From: DAITMV01 sp046318595
GTDB lineage: Bacteria > Pseudomonadota > Gammaproteobacteria > Burkholderiales > Burkholderiaceae_B
Direction of reading: 5' to 3'
Assembly (NCBI GenBank): GCA_046318595.1
Contig: JBKCTV010000004.1
Coordinates: forward strand, 1 to 64,000
Length of the DNA: 64,000 bases
The position numbers and the translations under genes are program-made. The notes beneath the pieces were generated by a model. That model was not told where the DNA came from, made no database searches, and worked only from the letters and a program-made list of their open reading frames with translations. Position 1 is the first letter of the stretch. Each line of letters begins with the position of its first letter. Positions 52,701 through 60,730 of the stretch are shown here, piece by piece.

Positions 52701-53759
52701 CAGCGCGCCAGGCAGGGCGAGCGTCAACGCCACGGCACGCATGGACACGTCGGTGCTGGCGGAGGGCGCGGGCGCCTTGTCGTCAGGGCGCAGGCTGAGC
52801 CCGACCCGGCCACTGACGGTTTGCAGGGTCAAGTCATCGTCGGGCCCATCGAGCAGAATACTGACCTGGCTGAGCGCCACATCGGCTAGCAGATCATCGA
52901 CCGTCGAGCGGTGAAATCGCAACCAGGCCCGCGCCGTGCCAGTCGCCTGCCTCACCCAGGGGGCGACATCGGTCCAGGCGCGCCACTGGGCGAGCTCGAA
53001 ACCGGTCGCCTGCGCGAATATCTGGCCATGCCAGCCGCGCGGATCGCCCGGATGTACCGCGAAAAACGGCGTACGAAACTCGGCCAGGATGCGCAGCGGC
53101 GCCTCGAGCAGGCCTGGCGCCGCGCCACCCGCCTCCAGCCGATGCAGGTTAAACACGTTGCGCAGTCGCAGGCTCAGCCTGTCGAGAACCAAAGGCGGCG
53201 CGTCACGCAGTTGATCGAGCCAGACGAGCCGCCCACGCAGCATTTGCACGTCCGGCTGCCGCAACAGCCAGTCCAAACCGGCCGAGCCGGGTGCCATCAG
53301 ATCCGGCAAGACCACGCCACCGAGCCACAAACGACCGTCGACCGCCCGGCGCACCGTCAAATCAGGGCCTTCGAACACCAACCGGCTGAAATGCAGCCGG
53401 CCCAGCACCAAGGTCCGCCACGACCAAGTCGCGTCGACCAGAGGCAGAGACAGCGCCGGCTGCGCCGCAGCATCGAGCAGATGCACGTCGCGCAGCACGA
53501 GCCGTGGCGCAAACCCGACCCAGGTGGTCTCGACCGCACCGATGCGCACGGTCTGGCCGAGGCTTTGGGTCGCGAGCTTTTCGATGCGCGGTTTGAAGTC
53601 GTCCAAACGCGGCAAGACCGCATATTTCAGGGCGAGCACGAGCAGACAAAAGCCGATATAGAACACCAGCACGGTCGTGACCGCCGCCGCGCCGGCCCGA
53701 CGGACGGACGAGCAGCGGGGCCGCACACCAACGGCTGACGAAACGGGAACGGCGTTCAT
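49725..53759 (-). CDS. yhdP: YhdP/AsmA-like outer-membrane lipid transport protein
   Basis: 1344 residues, usual for YhdP. An N-terminal membrane anchor at residues ~24-45 (AAAVTTVLVFYIGFCLLVLA) precedes a very long beta-rich periplasmic region. AsmA-like C-terminal motifs close the protein (TAEGFAYDTISANADITQGV, KMKGTTATVLIEGQTDL, VLPDVNAAGGSLVY). YhdP, TamB and YdbH form bridge-like proteins that carry phospholipids to the outer membrane. It is the first gene of the yhdP-nitrilase-tldD operon and divergent from glnE, as in many Burkholderiales. Confidence 0.93.
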   Translation of the reverse strand: MNAVPVSSAVGVRPRCSSVRRAGAAAVTTVLVFYIGFCLLVLALKYAVLPRLDDFKPRIEKLATQSLGQTVRIGAVETTWVGFAPRLVLRDVHLLDAAAQPALSLPLVDATWSWRTLVLGRLHFSRLVFEGPDLTVRRAVDGRLWLGGVVLPDLMAPGSAGLDWLLRQPDVQMLRGRLVWLDQLRDAPPLVLDRLSLRLRNVFNLHRLEAGGAAPGLLEAPLRILAEFRTPFFAVHPGDPRGWHGQIFAQATGFELAQWRAWTDVAPWVRQATGTARAWLRFHRSTVDDLLADVALSQVSILLDGPDDDLTLQTVSGRVGLSLRPDDKAPAPSASTDVSMRAVALTLALPGALPLAPLNGELRVTRDAHGHVTGGRLDARALALEPLLPLVLRLPLAGDIHMQLQNLQPVGYFSQLKLQWKGAADDLRQWSIDSTFQGLGWKAHEDYPGAARLSGRIAGDHRGGTFALDSPQASLDLPRVFDKSPLRFDALQTAGRWRYVDGKPGAGVQIDFDRLQAANPDVAVDGRAGYRYRDDGSSDIDLTGRILRARVDRVPDYVPTIVSLNARTWLSESLSGGTVDGGTILLRGPLQDFPFDQKRTGDFRIAVGVRDGVLDYGHGWPIIDKIRGEVVFERNSMRIRVPEAQLFGVGLQGVDVAIASLSSPTNALTVKGLAAGSLAAMLRFLKISPLSEHVGGALDEASADGMARLQLALNLPLHDAAHTVFEGRLQLAGNRFSLAPELPALQQLDGALDFSEKGLRIDRLTTSVLGGPFVLQGGGAPGDFRLRADGEVTVAGVRQFLKIPDDAALHVFSGKAVVRANLSVIEQVPALLVESNLVGLAVDLPAPLGKASADAWPLQVQSSVSIKSRNGGVERDTIRASLTKPGAAPALLTGMVERARGATGLKPVRAVLALGGSAELPAQGFVVAVTLPRIDTNSWKTALGALSSAPMRPVGGTPSAPALGLALDGVRLRTDELIVGGRHFSRFALDANRSNAALWRGKVSAKDVDGNFAWTPASNDAGAGSLDAHFARLVIPATPGDEPGPPEDDTADDGQPLRDLPALNFTIDRFALQNHELGRLKLNAINEGSGQGRQWTLRELSLSGPEFTMAAQGAWARKKGQRGRVTALDFKLDVSDAGVLFERLGQHGVFRGGKGALAGQVNWQGTPLSIDYPSLSGKLQLDSTQGQFLKADPGAARLLNVFSLQSLRKRLKLDFRDVTAEGFAYDTISANADITQGVAATRDFKMKGTTATVLIEGQTDLARETQDLRVLVLPDVNAAGGSLVYTILAANPAIGLATFAAQMLLKDPLNKALSLHYQVTGSWDEPNIKKLERKADALAPKDGG

Positions 53760-53869
53760 ACGACGGACATCATCATCGCGAATATGGGAACATGCCCATT
53801 GTGTTTGGCAAACAGACAGGTTCCTAATATGCTCAATCCTCTCATTCTAACCGCTGGACGCCACAGGCC

Positions 53870-56587
53870 ATGATGTCCGGCCCAAAAAACCCGGCGCTCG
53901 CCTGGACCGCGTATTCGCCGTATGCCCAGCGTTGGCTGCACCGCTATCCGGAGTGGGCCGCTCCCCTGCACGCCGAAAAACCGCTGCCCGATGCCGTGCA
54001 GCATTTTTTGTGGGCGCAGCATTGGCCCGACGAAGAAGCCGCCCTGCGGCAGGTTTTGCGCCTGACCCGGCAAAGGCTTCTGCTGGAAATCATGCGTCGT
54101 GATCTACAGGCGGAAGCCTCACTGGCGGAGGTCACCCAGTCCATGTCGCTGCTGGCCGACTTCACGGTCGACGTGGCCGCACGTTGGGCGCAGGCCACGC
54201 TTGCGCTGCGCTACGGCGCACCGGCCGAGAACGACAGTCTGATGGTCGTCGGTATGGGCAAGCTGGGCGGTCGCGAGCTCAACGTCTCGTCAGACATCGA
54301 CCTGGTGTTTTTGTACGGCAGCGGGTCGGAGACGCTCGGTGGCCCGAGCGGTAAAAAACTATCGCACGCCGAGTTCTTCACCCAGGCGGGGCGCAAAATA
54401 ATCGGACTGTTGTCCGACCCGACCGAAGACGGCTTCGTCTTTCGCGTCGATATGCGGCTGCGCCCGAACGGCACGGCCGGGCCGCTGGCCTGTAGCCTGG
54501 ACATGCTGGAAGAGTATTTCATGGTGCAGGGCCGCGAGTGGGAACGCTATGCCTGGATCAAAGGCCGGGTCGTCAACGGCGCGGCTTTTCCCGCCGGCCG
54601 CGACGTCTTCCACCAAAACCGCTTGAATCTGCTGAGCGTGGCCCGGCCGTTCGTCTACCGCAAATACCTCGACTTCGGCGTTATCCGAGCCTTGCGCGCG
54701 CTGCATCGGCAAATTCGCCAGGAAGTCGCGCAGCGCGAAGCACACCTCGACCGATATGCGATCGACGTCAAGCTCGGCCGCGGCGGTATTCGCGAAATCG
54801 AATTCGTCGCCCAGGTGTTTCAACTGATCCGCGGTGGCCGCGACGCCACCCTGCGGGTCCGCCCGACCCTCAAGGTCCTGCAACTGTGCGCAGAAAAAGG
54901 CCTGCTCGACGGGGAAGACAGCGCCCGGCTCTGTCAGGCCTACGATTTCTGGCGGCGGCTGGAGCATCGCCTGCAATACATCGACGATGCCCAGACCCAC
55001 CGCCTGCCGGCCGAACTCGACAGCCGGCTGGCCGTGGCGCACAGCATGGGATTTGCGAACCTCGCCGAATTCGATCAACAGATCGACGAATGGCGTAGCT
55101 TCGTCAGCGACCGTTTCGACGCCGTGTTCGGCGACAAACACGCGAGCGACGACGAGGACACCCAGGGCTGCTGGCCGGCGCAATGCAACGACGCGTTCGC
55201 CGACCTCGCTACCGCCCAAGCACGGTGGGCCGAATTTCTCGAATCGAGCCGCTACAAAAGCCTGCCGGCGGCGCATCAGGAGCGGCTGGATCGGCTGCTG
55301 CCACATCTGGTCCGCGAAGCCGCGCACACCGAGTACCCCGACCGCTGTTGGCTGCGTTGCTGTGGATTTCTGGAGGCGATCGCCCGGCGCGGTACATATC
55401 TGTCCTTACTGGACGAATTCCCGCACGCGCGACGCCGGGTACTGCGCATGCTCGCCAGCAGCGAATGGGCGACTTTTTTCCTGAAAAAATACCCCATCCT
55501 GCTCGACGAGCTTCTCGATGAAGCGGCGCTGTTTGCCGAACCCGATTGGCAGGCCTATGAGAACGAGTGCCGACACCGGCTGAATCAGGTGTTTCTGCCC
55601 GGCCAGGCCGACGCCGACATCGAACGGCGCTTGGATTTGATCCGGGAACTGCACCATGCGCAGCTTTTCCGCCTACTCGCCCAGGACCTGGAGGGACACT
55701 GGACGGTGGAACAACTGTCCGACCACTTGTCAGCGCTGGCCGACCGGACGCTGGCCGTGGTGCTGCAGCAATGCTGGGACCTGCTGCCGCACCGGCACCG
55801 ACCGCAGCCGCAGTTCGCCGTCATCGCATATGGCAAACTCGGCGGCAAGGAGCTGGGCTATGCGTCCGACCTCGACCTGATTTTCATTTACGACGACGAT
55901 GACGAACGCGCGTCAGAAATCTACACCCTGCTCGCCAAACGTTTCAACCGCTGGCTCACACTGCCGACCGCGGCGGGTATTCTGTTCGACACAGACTATC
56001 GCTTGCGGCCAAATGGCATCGCCGGGCTGATGGTCACGAGTTTCGACGGGTTTTCGACGTATCAACGCCGCGTCGGCGGCAGTGGCGCCTGGCTGTGGGA
56101 GCACCAGGCCCTCAGCCGGGCCCGTTTTTGCGTCGGCAACCCGGCGGTCGGCGAGCGTTTCGAAGTCGAACGCCGAACGATCTTGCAAATGCCGCGCGAC
56201 TGGCAGGAGCTGCGCGATGACGTCGTCGCGATGCGCCAACGGATGCATGAGGGCCATGTCAACACCACGACCCTGTTCGACCTCAAGCACGACCCGGGCG
56301 GCATGGTGGACGTCGAGTTCGTCGTGCAGGCACTGGTGCTGGGGCATGCGCATCGCTTCGCGACATTGACCGACAACAAGGGCAATATCGCGTTGCTGCA
56401 ACGTTGCAGCGAATATGGGTTGATTGATCCGGTGCTCGCGCACGCCTGCGCCCAGGCGTATCGTCGTTTCCGCGCGGCCCAGCATGCGCTGCGGCTGGAA
56501 GGGGTAGAGCATTCGCGCACGGAGAGCGCGCGGTTCGCCGATGAGCGGCTGGCCGTGAAACGCTTGTGGGCAGCGGTGTTGGGTTAA
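53870..56587 (+). CDS. glnE: Bifunctional glutamine synthetase adenylyltransferase/deadenylase GlnE
   Basis: 905 residues, full length. Adenylylates and deadenylylates glutamine synthetase in response to PII. The two nucleotidyltransferase domains are both present: GMGKLGGRELNVSSDIDLVF near residue 125 and AYGKLGGKELGYASDLDLIF near residue 650. Each has the expected two Asp metal ligands. The linking PII-response domain and the C-terminal helical end (DVEFVVQALVLGHAHRFATL) are complete. ATG 53870 is in a 110-base divergent gap with yhdP. Confidence 0.97.
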   Translation: MMSGPKNPALAWTAYSPYAQRWLHRYPEWAAPLHAEKPLPDAVQHFLWAQHWPDEEAALRQVLRLTRQRLLLEIMRRDLQAEASLAEVTQSMSLLADFTVDVAARWAQATLALRYGAPAENDSLMVVGMGKLGGRELNVSSDIDLVFLYGSGSETLGGPSGKKLSHAEFFTQAGRKIIGLLSDPTEDGFVFRVDMRLRPNGTAGPLACSLDMLEEYFMVQGREWERYAWIKGRVVNGAAFPAGRDVFHQNRLNLLSVARPFVYRKYLDFGVIRALRALHRQIRQEVAQREAHLDRYAIDVKLGRGGIREIEFVAQVFQLIRGGRDATLRVRPTLKVLQLCAEKGLLDGEDSARLCQAYDFWRRLEHRLQYIDDAQTHRLPAELDSRLAVAHSMGFANLAEFDQQIDEWRSFVSDRFDAVFGDKHASDDEDTQGCWPAQCNDAFADLATAQARWAEFLESSRYKSLPAAHQERLDRLLPHLVREAAHTEYPDRCWLRCCGFLEAIARRGTYLSLLDEFPHARRRVLRMLASSEWATFFLKKYPILLDELLDEAALFAEPDWQAYENECRHRLNQVFLPGQADADIERRLDLIRELHHAQLFRLLAQDLEGHWTVEQLSDHLSALADRTLAVVLQQCWDLLPHRHRPQPQFAVIAYGKLGGKELGYASDLDLIFIYDDDDERASEIYTLLAKRFNRWLTLPTAAGILFDTDYRLRPNGIAGLMVTSFDGFSTYQRRVGGSGAWLWEHQALSRARFCVGNPAVGERFEVERRTILQMPRDWQELRDDVVAMRQRMHEGHVNTTTLFDLKHDPGGMVDVEFVVQALVLGHAHRFATLTDNKGNIALLQRCSEYGLIDPVLAHACAQAYRRFRAAQHALRLEGVEHSRTESARFADERLAVKRLWAAVLG

Positions 56588-56720
56588 GCCAGAGATGAAC
56601 GGTAAATTTTTTTGGTGGAACTGATTGTTTTTAGCGCGCGGCAAACTTCATGAAGTAACGAGGTCCGAAAAACGGAGATTTTTGGGCGGTCAGCTCTTTG
56701 CGGCTGTTTTTACTTGACCA

Positions 56721-56802
56721 CTACACCCACGGATTGATGAGAGTCACCCCCGTGGGCTCAAAATCAACGATATTGCGAGTGACGACTGTCATACCAAGCT
56801 GC
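56721..56802 (-). pseudogene. vapC: 3' fragment of a VapC/FitB-type PIN-domain toxin gene
   Basis: On the minus strand the last ~27 codons read TQLGMTVVTRNIVDFEPTGV followed by TLINPWV and a stop at 56721. This is the conserved C-terminus of PIN-domain toxins (VTRN-x-x-DF-x-x-TGV ... NPW). The frame begins right at the palindromic repeat (56803), so the rest of the toxin and its antitoxin are missing. The flanking stretch 56588-56720 holds nothing else I recognise. Confidence 0.7.
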
Positions 56803-56823
56803 GTGCGCCCATGCTGGGCGCAC
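56803..56823. repeat. Palindromic repeat, copy 2, abutting the porin terminator
   Basis: Perfect 9-bp arms GTGCGCCCA / TGGGCGCAC around TGC. Differs from 4206-4226 by one base. As at the first site, it follows a Rho-independent terminator, reading on the minus strand. Here it also marks the truncation point of the vapC fragment. Confidence 0.65.
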
Positions 56824-56828
56824 CAAAT

Positions 56829-56853
56829 AAAAAAACCCGCCGAAGCGGGTTTT
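56829..56853 (-). terminator. Rho-independent terminator of the porin gene
   Basis: Minus strand AAAACCCGC TTCG GCGGGTTTTTTT: a GC-rich stem with a TTCG tetraloop followed by seven T, 21 bases after the porin stop codon. Confidence 0.9.
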
Positions 56854-56874
56854 CAACTGATCGATAAAACCCAA

Positions 56875-58026
56875 TCAGAAATTGTGGCGTACACCGACAC
56901 CGAAGGTTTTGACCGTAGCGGTAACCAAAGGCGAAGAGACCGACGCGGCTGGTGCTTCTACGCTGGAACCGGTGTTGGCATCGCGGTTTTGGTAGAACGC
57001 GTAAGCACGAGTGCGTGCGCTCAAGTTGTAGTGATAGCCGAGCTGCCATACGCGATCACGACCCTGCGTAGCGGCTGCAACGCTCTCACGACCTTGCAAC
57101 TGACGCTGCGCATAGTTCAGGATAAGCTGGTGAGGACCGAACGGAGCAGCCAAGCTGACGCCAGCTTCGCTGGCATTGTCACGGGAACCTGCCGAAACTC
57201 GGTCATAGTTGGTGCGGGCAAACAAACCGCCCAGCTTGACGAAACCGAAATCATAGCCTGCGCCCAACTGCCAACGGTAGTTGACGATATTGAACAACGC
57301 GGAGGTGTCTTTGATATTTGCATCGGTGTAAGCACCCGTCAACGACAGACCGCCTGTTTTGTACAAGCCAGCGAGTTCGAACTCGCGCACATCTTGCTCG
57401 TAAGGATTGGCTGGGGTATTCGTGTTGCTGGCCAGGTTGTTGTTGTCCGTGCCATTCAGGGAGTAACGGGCATGGACTTGCAGGCCAGGGAAGAACTGGG
57501 GCGCTGCGTACGAAATGGCGTTGGATGTGCGGGTACGAATACCGAATAATGCACGGTTCCCTGGCAAGCTGCCGTTTACCGTTCCCAGACCATCGGTTTG
57601 GGTCAAGCCGGTGGTGCCGTTATCGTGGTTGACATCGGTCCAGACGGCAGCGTATGAGCTGTAAGCAGGTGCGCCACCGGGTGCGCCGACGTCCAGACGG
57701 CCGATAGCCAGCGTACCGGCTGCTGTCGAACCCAGACCGACATACGCGTTACGCAATGCGTTACCCAAGCCACCGGAACCCGAATCGGATGCCAGCTGAG
57801 TTTCAATACCGAAAACACCTTTCAGGCCGCTGCCCAGGTCTTCAGTACCTTTGACGCCCAGACGGGACTGGTTGCTGCGGACTACCGTAGCAGAACGTGA
57901 ACCACTGGAAGTATCATTTTCCAGGGAGGTGTTCAAGCGACCGTACAGGGTCACATTGGAAGACTGAGCAAATGCGGGAGCTGCGATTGCAACCCCGATT
58001 GCCGCTGCCAGGAGCTTCTTGTTCAT
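56875..58026 (-). CDS. Outer-membrane general porin (Gram-negative porin_4 family)
   Basis: 383 residues. Signal peptide MNKKLLAAAIGVAIAAPAFA, then the mature start QSSNVTLYGRLNTSLEN typical of beta-proteobacterial trimeric porins. The barrel strands alternate through GLKGVFGIETQLASDSG, NAYVGLGSTAAGTLAIGRLD and FPGLQVHARYSLNG. The protein ends FGVGVRHNF; the C-terminal Phe is the BAM recognition signal. ATG 58026 follows an AAGGGTG site; the GTG 9 bases upstream is less likely. Monocistronic with its own strong terminator. Forms diffusion channels for small solutes in the outer membrane. Confidence 0.95.
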   Translation of the reverse strand: MNKKLLAAAIGVAIAAPAFAQSSNVTLYGRLNTSLENDTSSGSRSATVVRSNQSRLGVKGTEDLGSGLKGVFGIETQLASDSGSGGLGNALRNAYVGLGSTAAGTLAIGRLDVGAPGGAPAYSSYAAVWTDVNHDNGTTGLTQTDGLGTVNGSLPGNRALFGIRTRTSNAISYAAPQFFPGLQVHARYSLNGTDNNNLASNTNTPANPYEQDVREFELAGLYKTGGLSLTGAYTDANIKDTSALFNIVNYRWQLGAGYDFGFVKLGGLFARTNYDRVSAGSRDNASEAGVSLAAPFGPHQLILNYAQRQLQGRESVAAATQGRDRVWQLGYHYNLSARTRAYAFYQNRDANTGSSVEAPAASVSSPLVTATVKTFGVGVRHNF

Positions 58027-58202
58027 TAAGTTCACCCTTATCGAGAGTTGGTTGAAAACTTTGCCGTTTAAAACGACACACCTGAAATGTACACGGACTC
58101 ATTTGGCAAACCCAACCAAAGTCTTCATTCTTGATGCAAATGATCGCACTTTTGTTGTTTTTCCGCGACCTCAGGCCTGCCGCGCATATAGTGCGCGCCT
58201 GT

Positions 58203-59303
58203 TTAGGCCTTGGCAAGGAAAGGACAGAGCGCCAGCAAGGCCGCGAGGCCCTGCTCGGCAGTGATATCTTCGACGTGCCGGGTGGGCGCCACCAAAACCC
58301 GATGCAACGCCCCCCATGGGCGCCAGCGATGCGGGTCGGAGCGTCCGAACAGACAGACGATGGGCTTGTTCAGCCCGGCCGCGATGTGCATCGCGCCGCC
58401 GTCGGCACAAAACACCGCGTCCGCGTGCGCCAGGGCGCCCACCAGGGCTTCGAGGCGGCGCGTCGGCACGGGCAATAGCGCCGCAGCGGCGAACCGGCGG
58501 CTCAAGCCCTCCGCCATGGCGTCGTCCCCCGGATGCAAAGGGTTGTCGTTCGGCCCCGGCGACCAGAGCAAAATCACCGTGACGTTCAGCATATTCAGCG
58601 CAAGGTCGATGAAGGCTTCCCAGCGCTTTTCATCCCAGCGCTGTTGCGGCTGGCGAGCGCTGATATGGACGGCCAGACGATAACGAGCTGGGTCGGTGCG
58701 GCGAAAAAGGGGGGCCACGCGCGCTACAGCCAGAGCCCCGGCGACCAAATGAACCGGCGGCACAGGCGCGTCGATATCCAGCAGACGCAATAGGCGATGC
58801 GTGGCTTCGGCTTCATGCCCTTCGGCCGCCAACGAATGCGGCAGGGTCTTCAGGATGACGCCGCCAGAGGTGCGAACCCGCGTCACGGAACCATCGGCTG
58901 CAACGCACTCCCGCACCGGCCCGGCGAAACGCTCGGCCAGGGGGCTTTCGTAGGCCACGATCAGCCGGGGCCGGATCAGCCGGGCGTATTTGAACGCGGA
59001 CGCCTGGATGCCGGGCGAGGCGATGATGACCACGTCGAGCCGCCGGCGCCGCAGTTGAAAAATGAGACTCGCCGTTCTCCAGACGATTCCCAAACGCGAC
59101 TGCCCGGACCGCCGATGTTTGAGCTTGGTATAGGTGTACAAAGCGTCGATGGCCGGGTGTTCGCGCAGAATTGGAGCATTGTAGGCGGTCGCCAGAACGC
59201 CGATCCACGCCTCAGGCAGGGCCGCTCGCAGACTCGTCAGCAAGGGCGTAGTGCAAACGAGATCACCGATGTTGTCACGCCGGATGACGAGTATCTGCTT
59301 CAT
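58203..59303 (-). CDS. Glycosyltransferase family 9 (heptosyltransferase-like)
   Basis: 366 residues. The GT9 start (ILVIRRDNIGDLVCTTPLL) and the C-terminal nucleotide-sugar site (VFCADGGAMHIAAGLNKPIV CLFG) are clear. GT9 enzymes add ADP-heptose to LPS inner core at the cytoplasmic face. It overlaps the O-antigen ligase gene by ATGA-type coupling (59300-59303) and is the last gene of the LPS operon starting upstream with msbA. The exact acceptor cannot be read. Confidence 0.9.
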   Translation of the reverse strand: MKQILVIRRDNIGDLVCTTPLLTSLRAALPEAWIGVLATAYNAPILREHPAIDALYTYTKLKHRRSGQSRLGIVWRTASLIFQLRRRRLDVVIIASPGIQASAFKYARLIRPRLIVAYESPLAERFAGPVRECVAADGSVTRVRTSGGVILKTLPHSLAAEGHEAEATHRLLRLLDIDAPVPPVHLVAGALAVARVAPLFRRTDPARYRLAVHISARQPQQRWDEKRWEAFIDLALNMLNVTVILLWSPGPNDNPLHPGDDAMAEGLSRRFAAAALLPVPTRRLEALVGALAHADAVFCADGGAMHIAAGLNKPIVCLFGRSDPHRWRPWGALHRVLVAPTRHVEDITAEQGLAALLALCPFLAKA

Positions 59304-60730
59304 GTGCGGGACGGTTCGCCGGCATGGTGCCGGGCGGCACGGCTCATGCCGTAGAGCGCTGTTAAAACCCAGTAAAAGAACAGTGGATTACGGGACATGA
59401 AGTCATCGGTCAGGTTTTTGGTCCAGTAGGCCACGATCAGCCCCAGCACAGCGATGGCGCCGGCCGCTGCCAGCGGCGCGCCCCGGCGCAGCGCCTGCCA
59501 GCCGTGCAGCGCCAACTGTGCCTGCACCAGGATCCAGAGCACCAAACCCACGACCCCGAGCTGCGCCAGGATGTCGAGTAGCCGATTATGCGCATGGGCA
59601 CCGAACAGCGCCGGCCAATAGGCGGGCATCTCGGGGCGTGCGGCATCGGGTGGCACGGTCATGCCAAAACCATAGCCCAACCAAGGCTTCTGGGCGATTT
59701 TGCGCCACCAGAACGACCATATTTCGTAACGCTCGTTCTTAAACAAGGTTTCGAGCGGTGCAGGAAGACCGTTGTCTTTTGGCTGGACCGCAGACGGAGA
59801 CTGCAAGAGGGGCGGCGGTACTTTGCCGAGGTTGACGACAGTGTCGAGCGGCGGCGGAATCGACTGCGGCTGGGCCGCTGCCGAGTACAAATAATTGACG
59901 GGTTTTTGCAAACCGACCCACCAGTATAAACCGATGTGCACCAGCAACAGCACGGCCAAACCTGGCAGCAAGCGACGCACTGACAAACGGCCTTGAAAAG
60001 CGGGACACATCGCCAGCCCGCACAGCATGACCGCGAGCACGGTCAAGTTGGCAACCCAGAAAATGCGCGACAAAGTCAACAAGCCCACACTCAGTTGACA
60101 CAGCAGCGCCACGCAGGCCAACAGCCTGTCGGCCCGTCGCTGCTGTTCGAAACCGTGGAGCGCCAGCCAGAGTATCGGCGCCAGCATGAAAACGGCATAA
60201 GTACTCAGTTGCCCTTCGCCATGCAGGACCGGAAACAGAAACAAGTCGCGGTCCTGAAGACCCACGTAAGCAACGCCTGCCAAGGCCACGACCGCAGCGG
60301 CCGTAAAACCGCAAACCACGGCTAATGTCAGCCGGTGTAAAGCCGTCGGCCGATCAACGACGACGAGCACGACCAAAACAGCGACGAGAGGAACGAAGAT
60401 ATCGGTATATAACTCACGCAAGGTCCGAACCGGCGCTTCGCTCCACAACATCGATAAAAAGCAATAACCGCTGAAAATCAACAGGGGCGCGCAAGGGGCG
60501 AACAATTCCCGTGCAGTCCTCCACGACCAGTGCGTGCGCCGGCCATACAGCGCTCCGACAGCCGCAACGGCAGCCGTGGCCAGCAGCATCCTTTTCAGGC
60601 CGAGAACACCGTTGAAGGGTAATACGGCTGCCAGCAAACAAAGCGCAGCCTCGGCAGCGAAACGCCAGGTTTTCAAGATCCGGCCGCCACATCGCGTGCG
60701 TGACGATACGCCGCCAACTGGGTCCGGCAC
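59300..60730 (-). CDS. O-antigen ligase family (WaaL-like) membrane protein
   Basis: 476 residues with about ten hydrophobic segments and a large periplasmic loop between residues ~270 and ~370. The loop contains NERYEIWSFWWRKIAQKPWL GYGFGM, then GAHAHNRLLDILAQLGVVGL, the conserved WaaL/Wzy_C signature (H-x-H-N). WaaL-type enzymes join undecaprenyl-linked O-antigen to lipid A-core in the periplasm. Start is a GTG at 60730, overlapping the upstream glycosyltransferase gene by 58 bases; a shorter TTG start near 60673 is possible. Its place among glycosyltransferases and msbA supports an LPS role. It could also ligate other polymers. Confidence 0.85.
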   Translation of the reverse strand: MPDPVGGVSSRTRCGGRILKTWRFAAEAALCLLAAVLPFNGVLGLKRMLLATAAVAAVGALYGRRTHWSWRTARELFAPCAPLLIFSGYCFLSMLWSEAPVRTLRELYTDIFVPLVAVLVVLVVVDRPTALHRLTLAVVCGFTAAAVVALAGVAYVGLQDRDLFLFPVLHGEGQLSTYAVFMLAPILWLALHGFEQQRRADRLLACVALLCQLSVGLLTLSRIFWVANLTVLAVMLCGLAMCPAFQGRLSVRRLLPGLAVLLLVHIGLYWWVGLQKPVNYLYSAAAQPQSIPPPLDTVVNLGKVPPPLLQSPSAVQPKDNGLPAPLETLFKNERYEIWSFWWRKIAQKPWLGYGFGMTVPPDAARPEMPAYWPALFGAHAHNRLLDILAQLGVVGLVLWILVQAQLALHGWQALRRGAPLAAAGAIAVLGLIVAYWTKNLTDDFMSRNPLFFYWVLTALYGMSRAARHHAGEPSRT

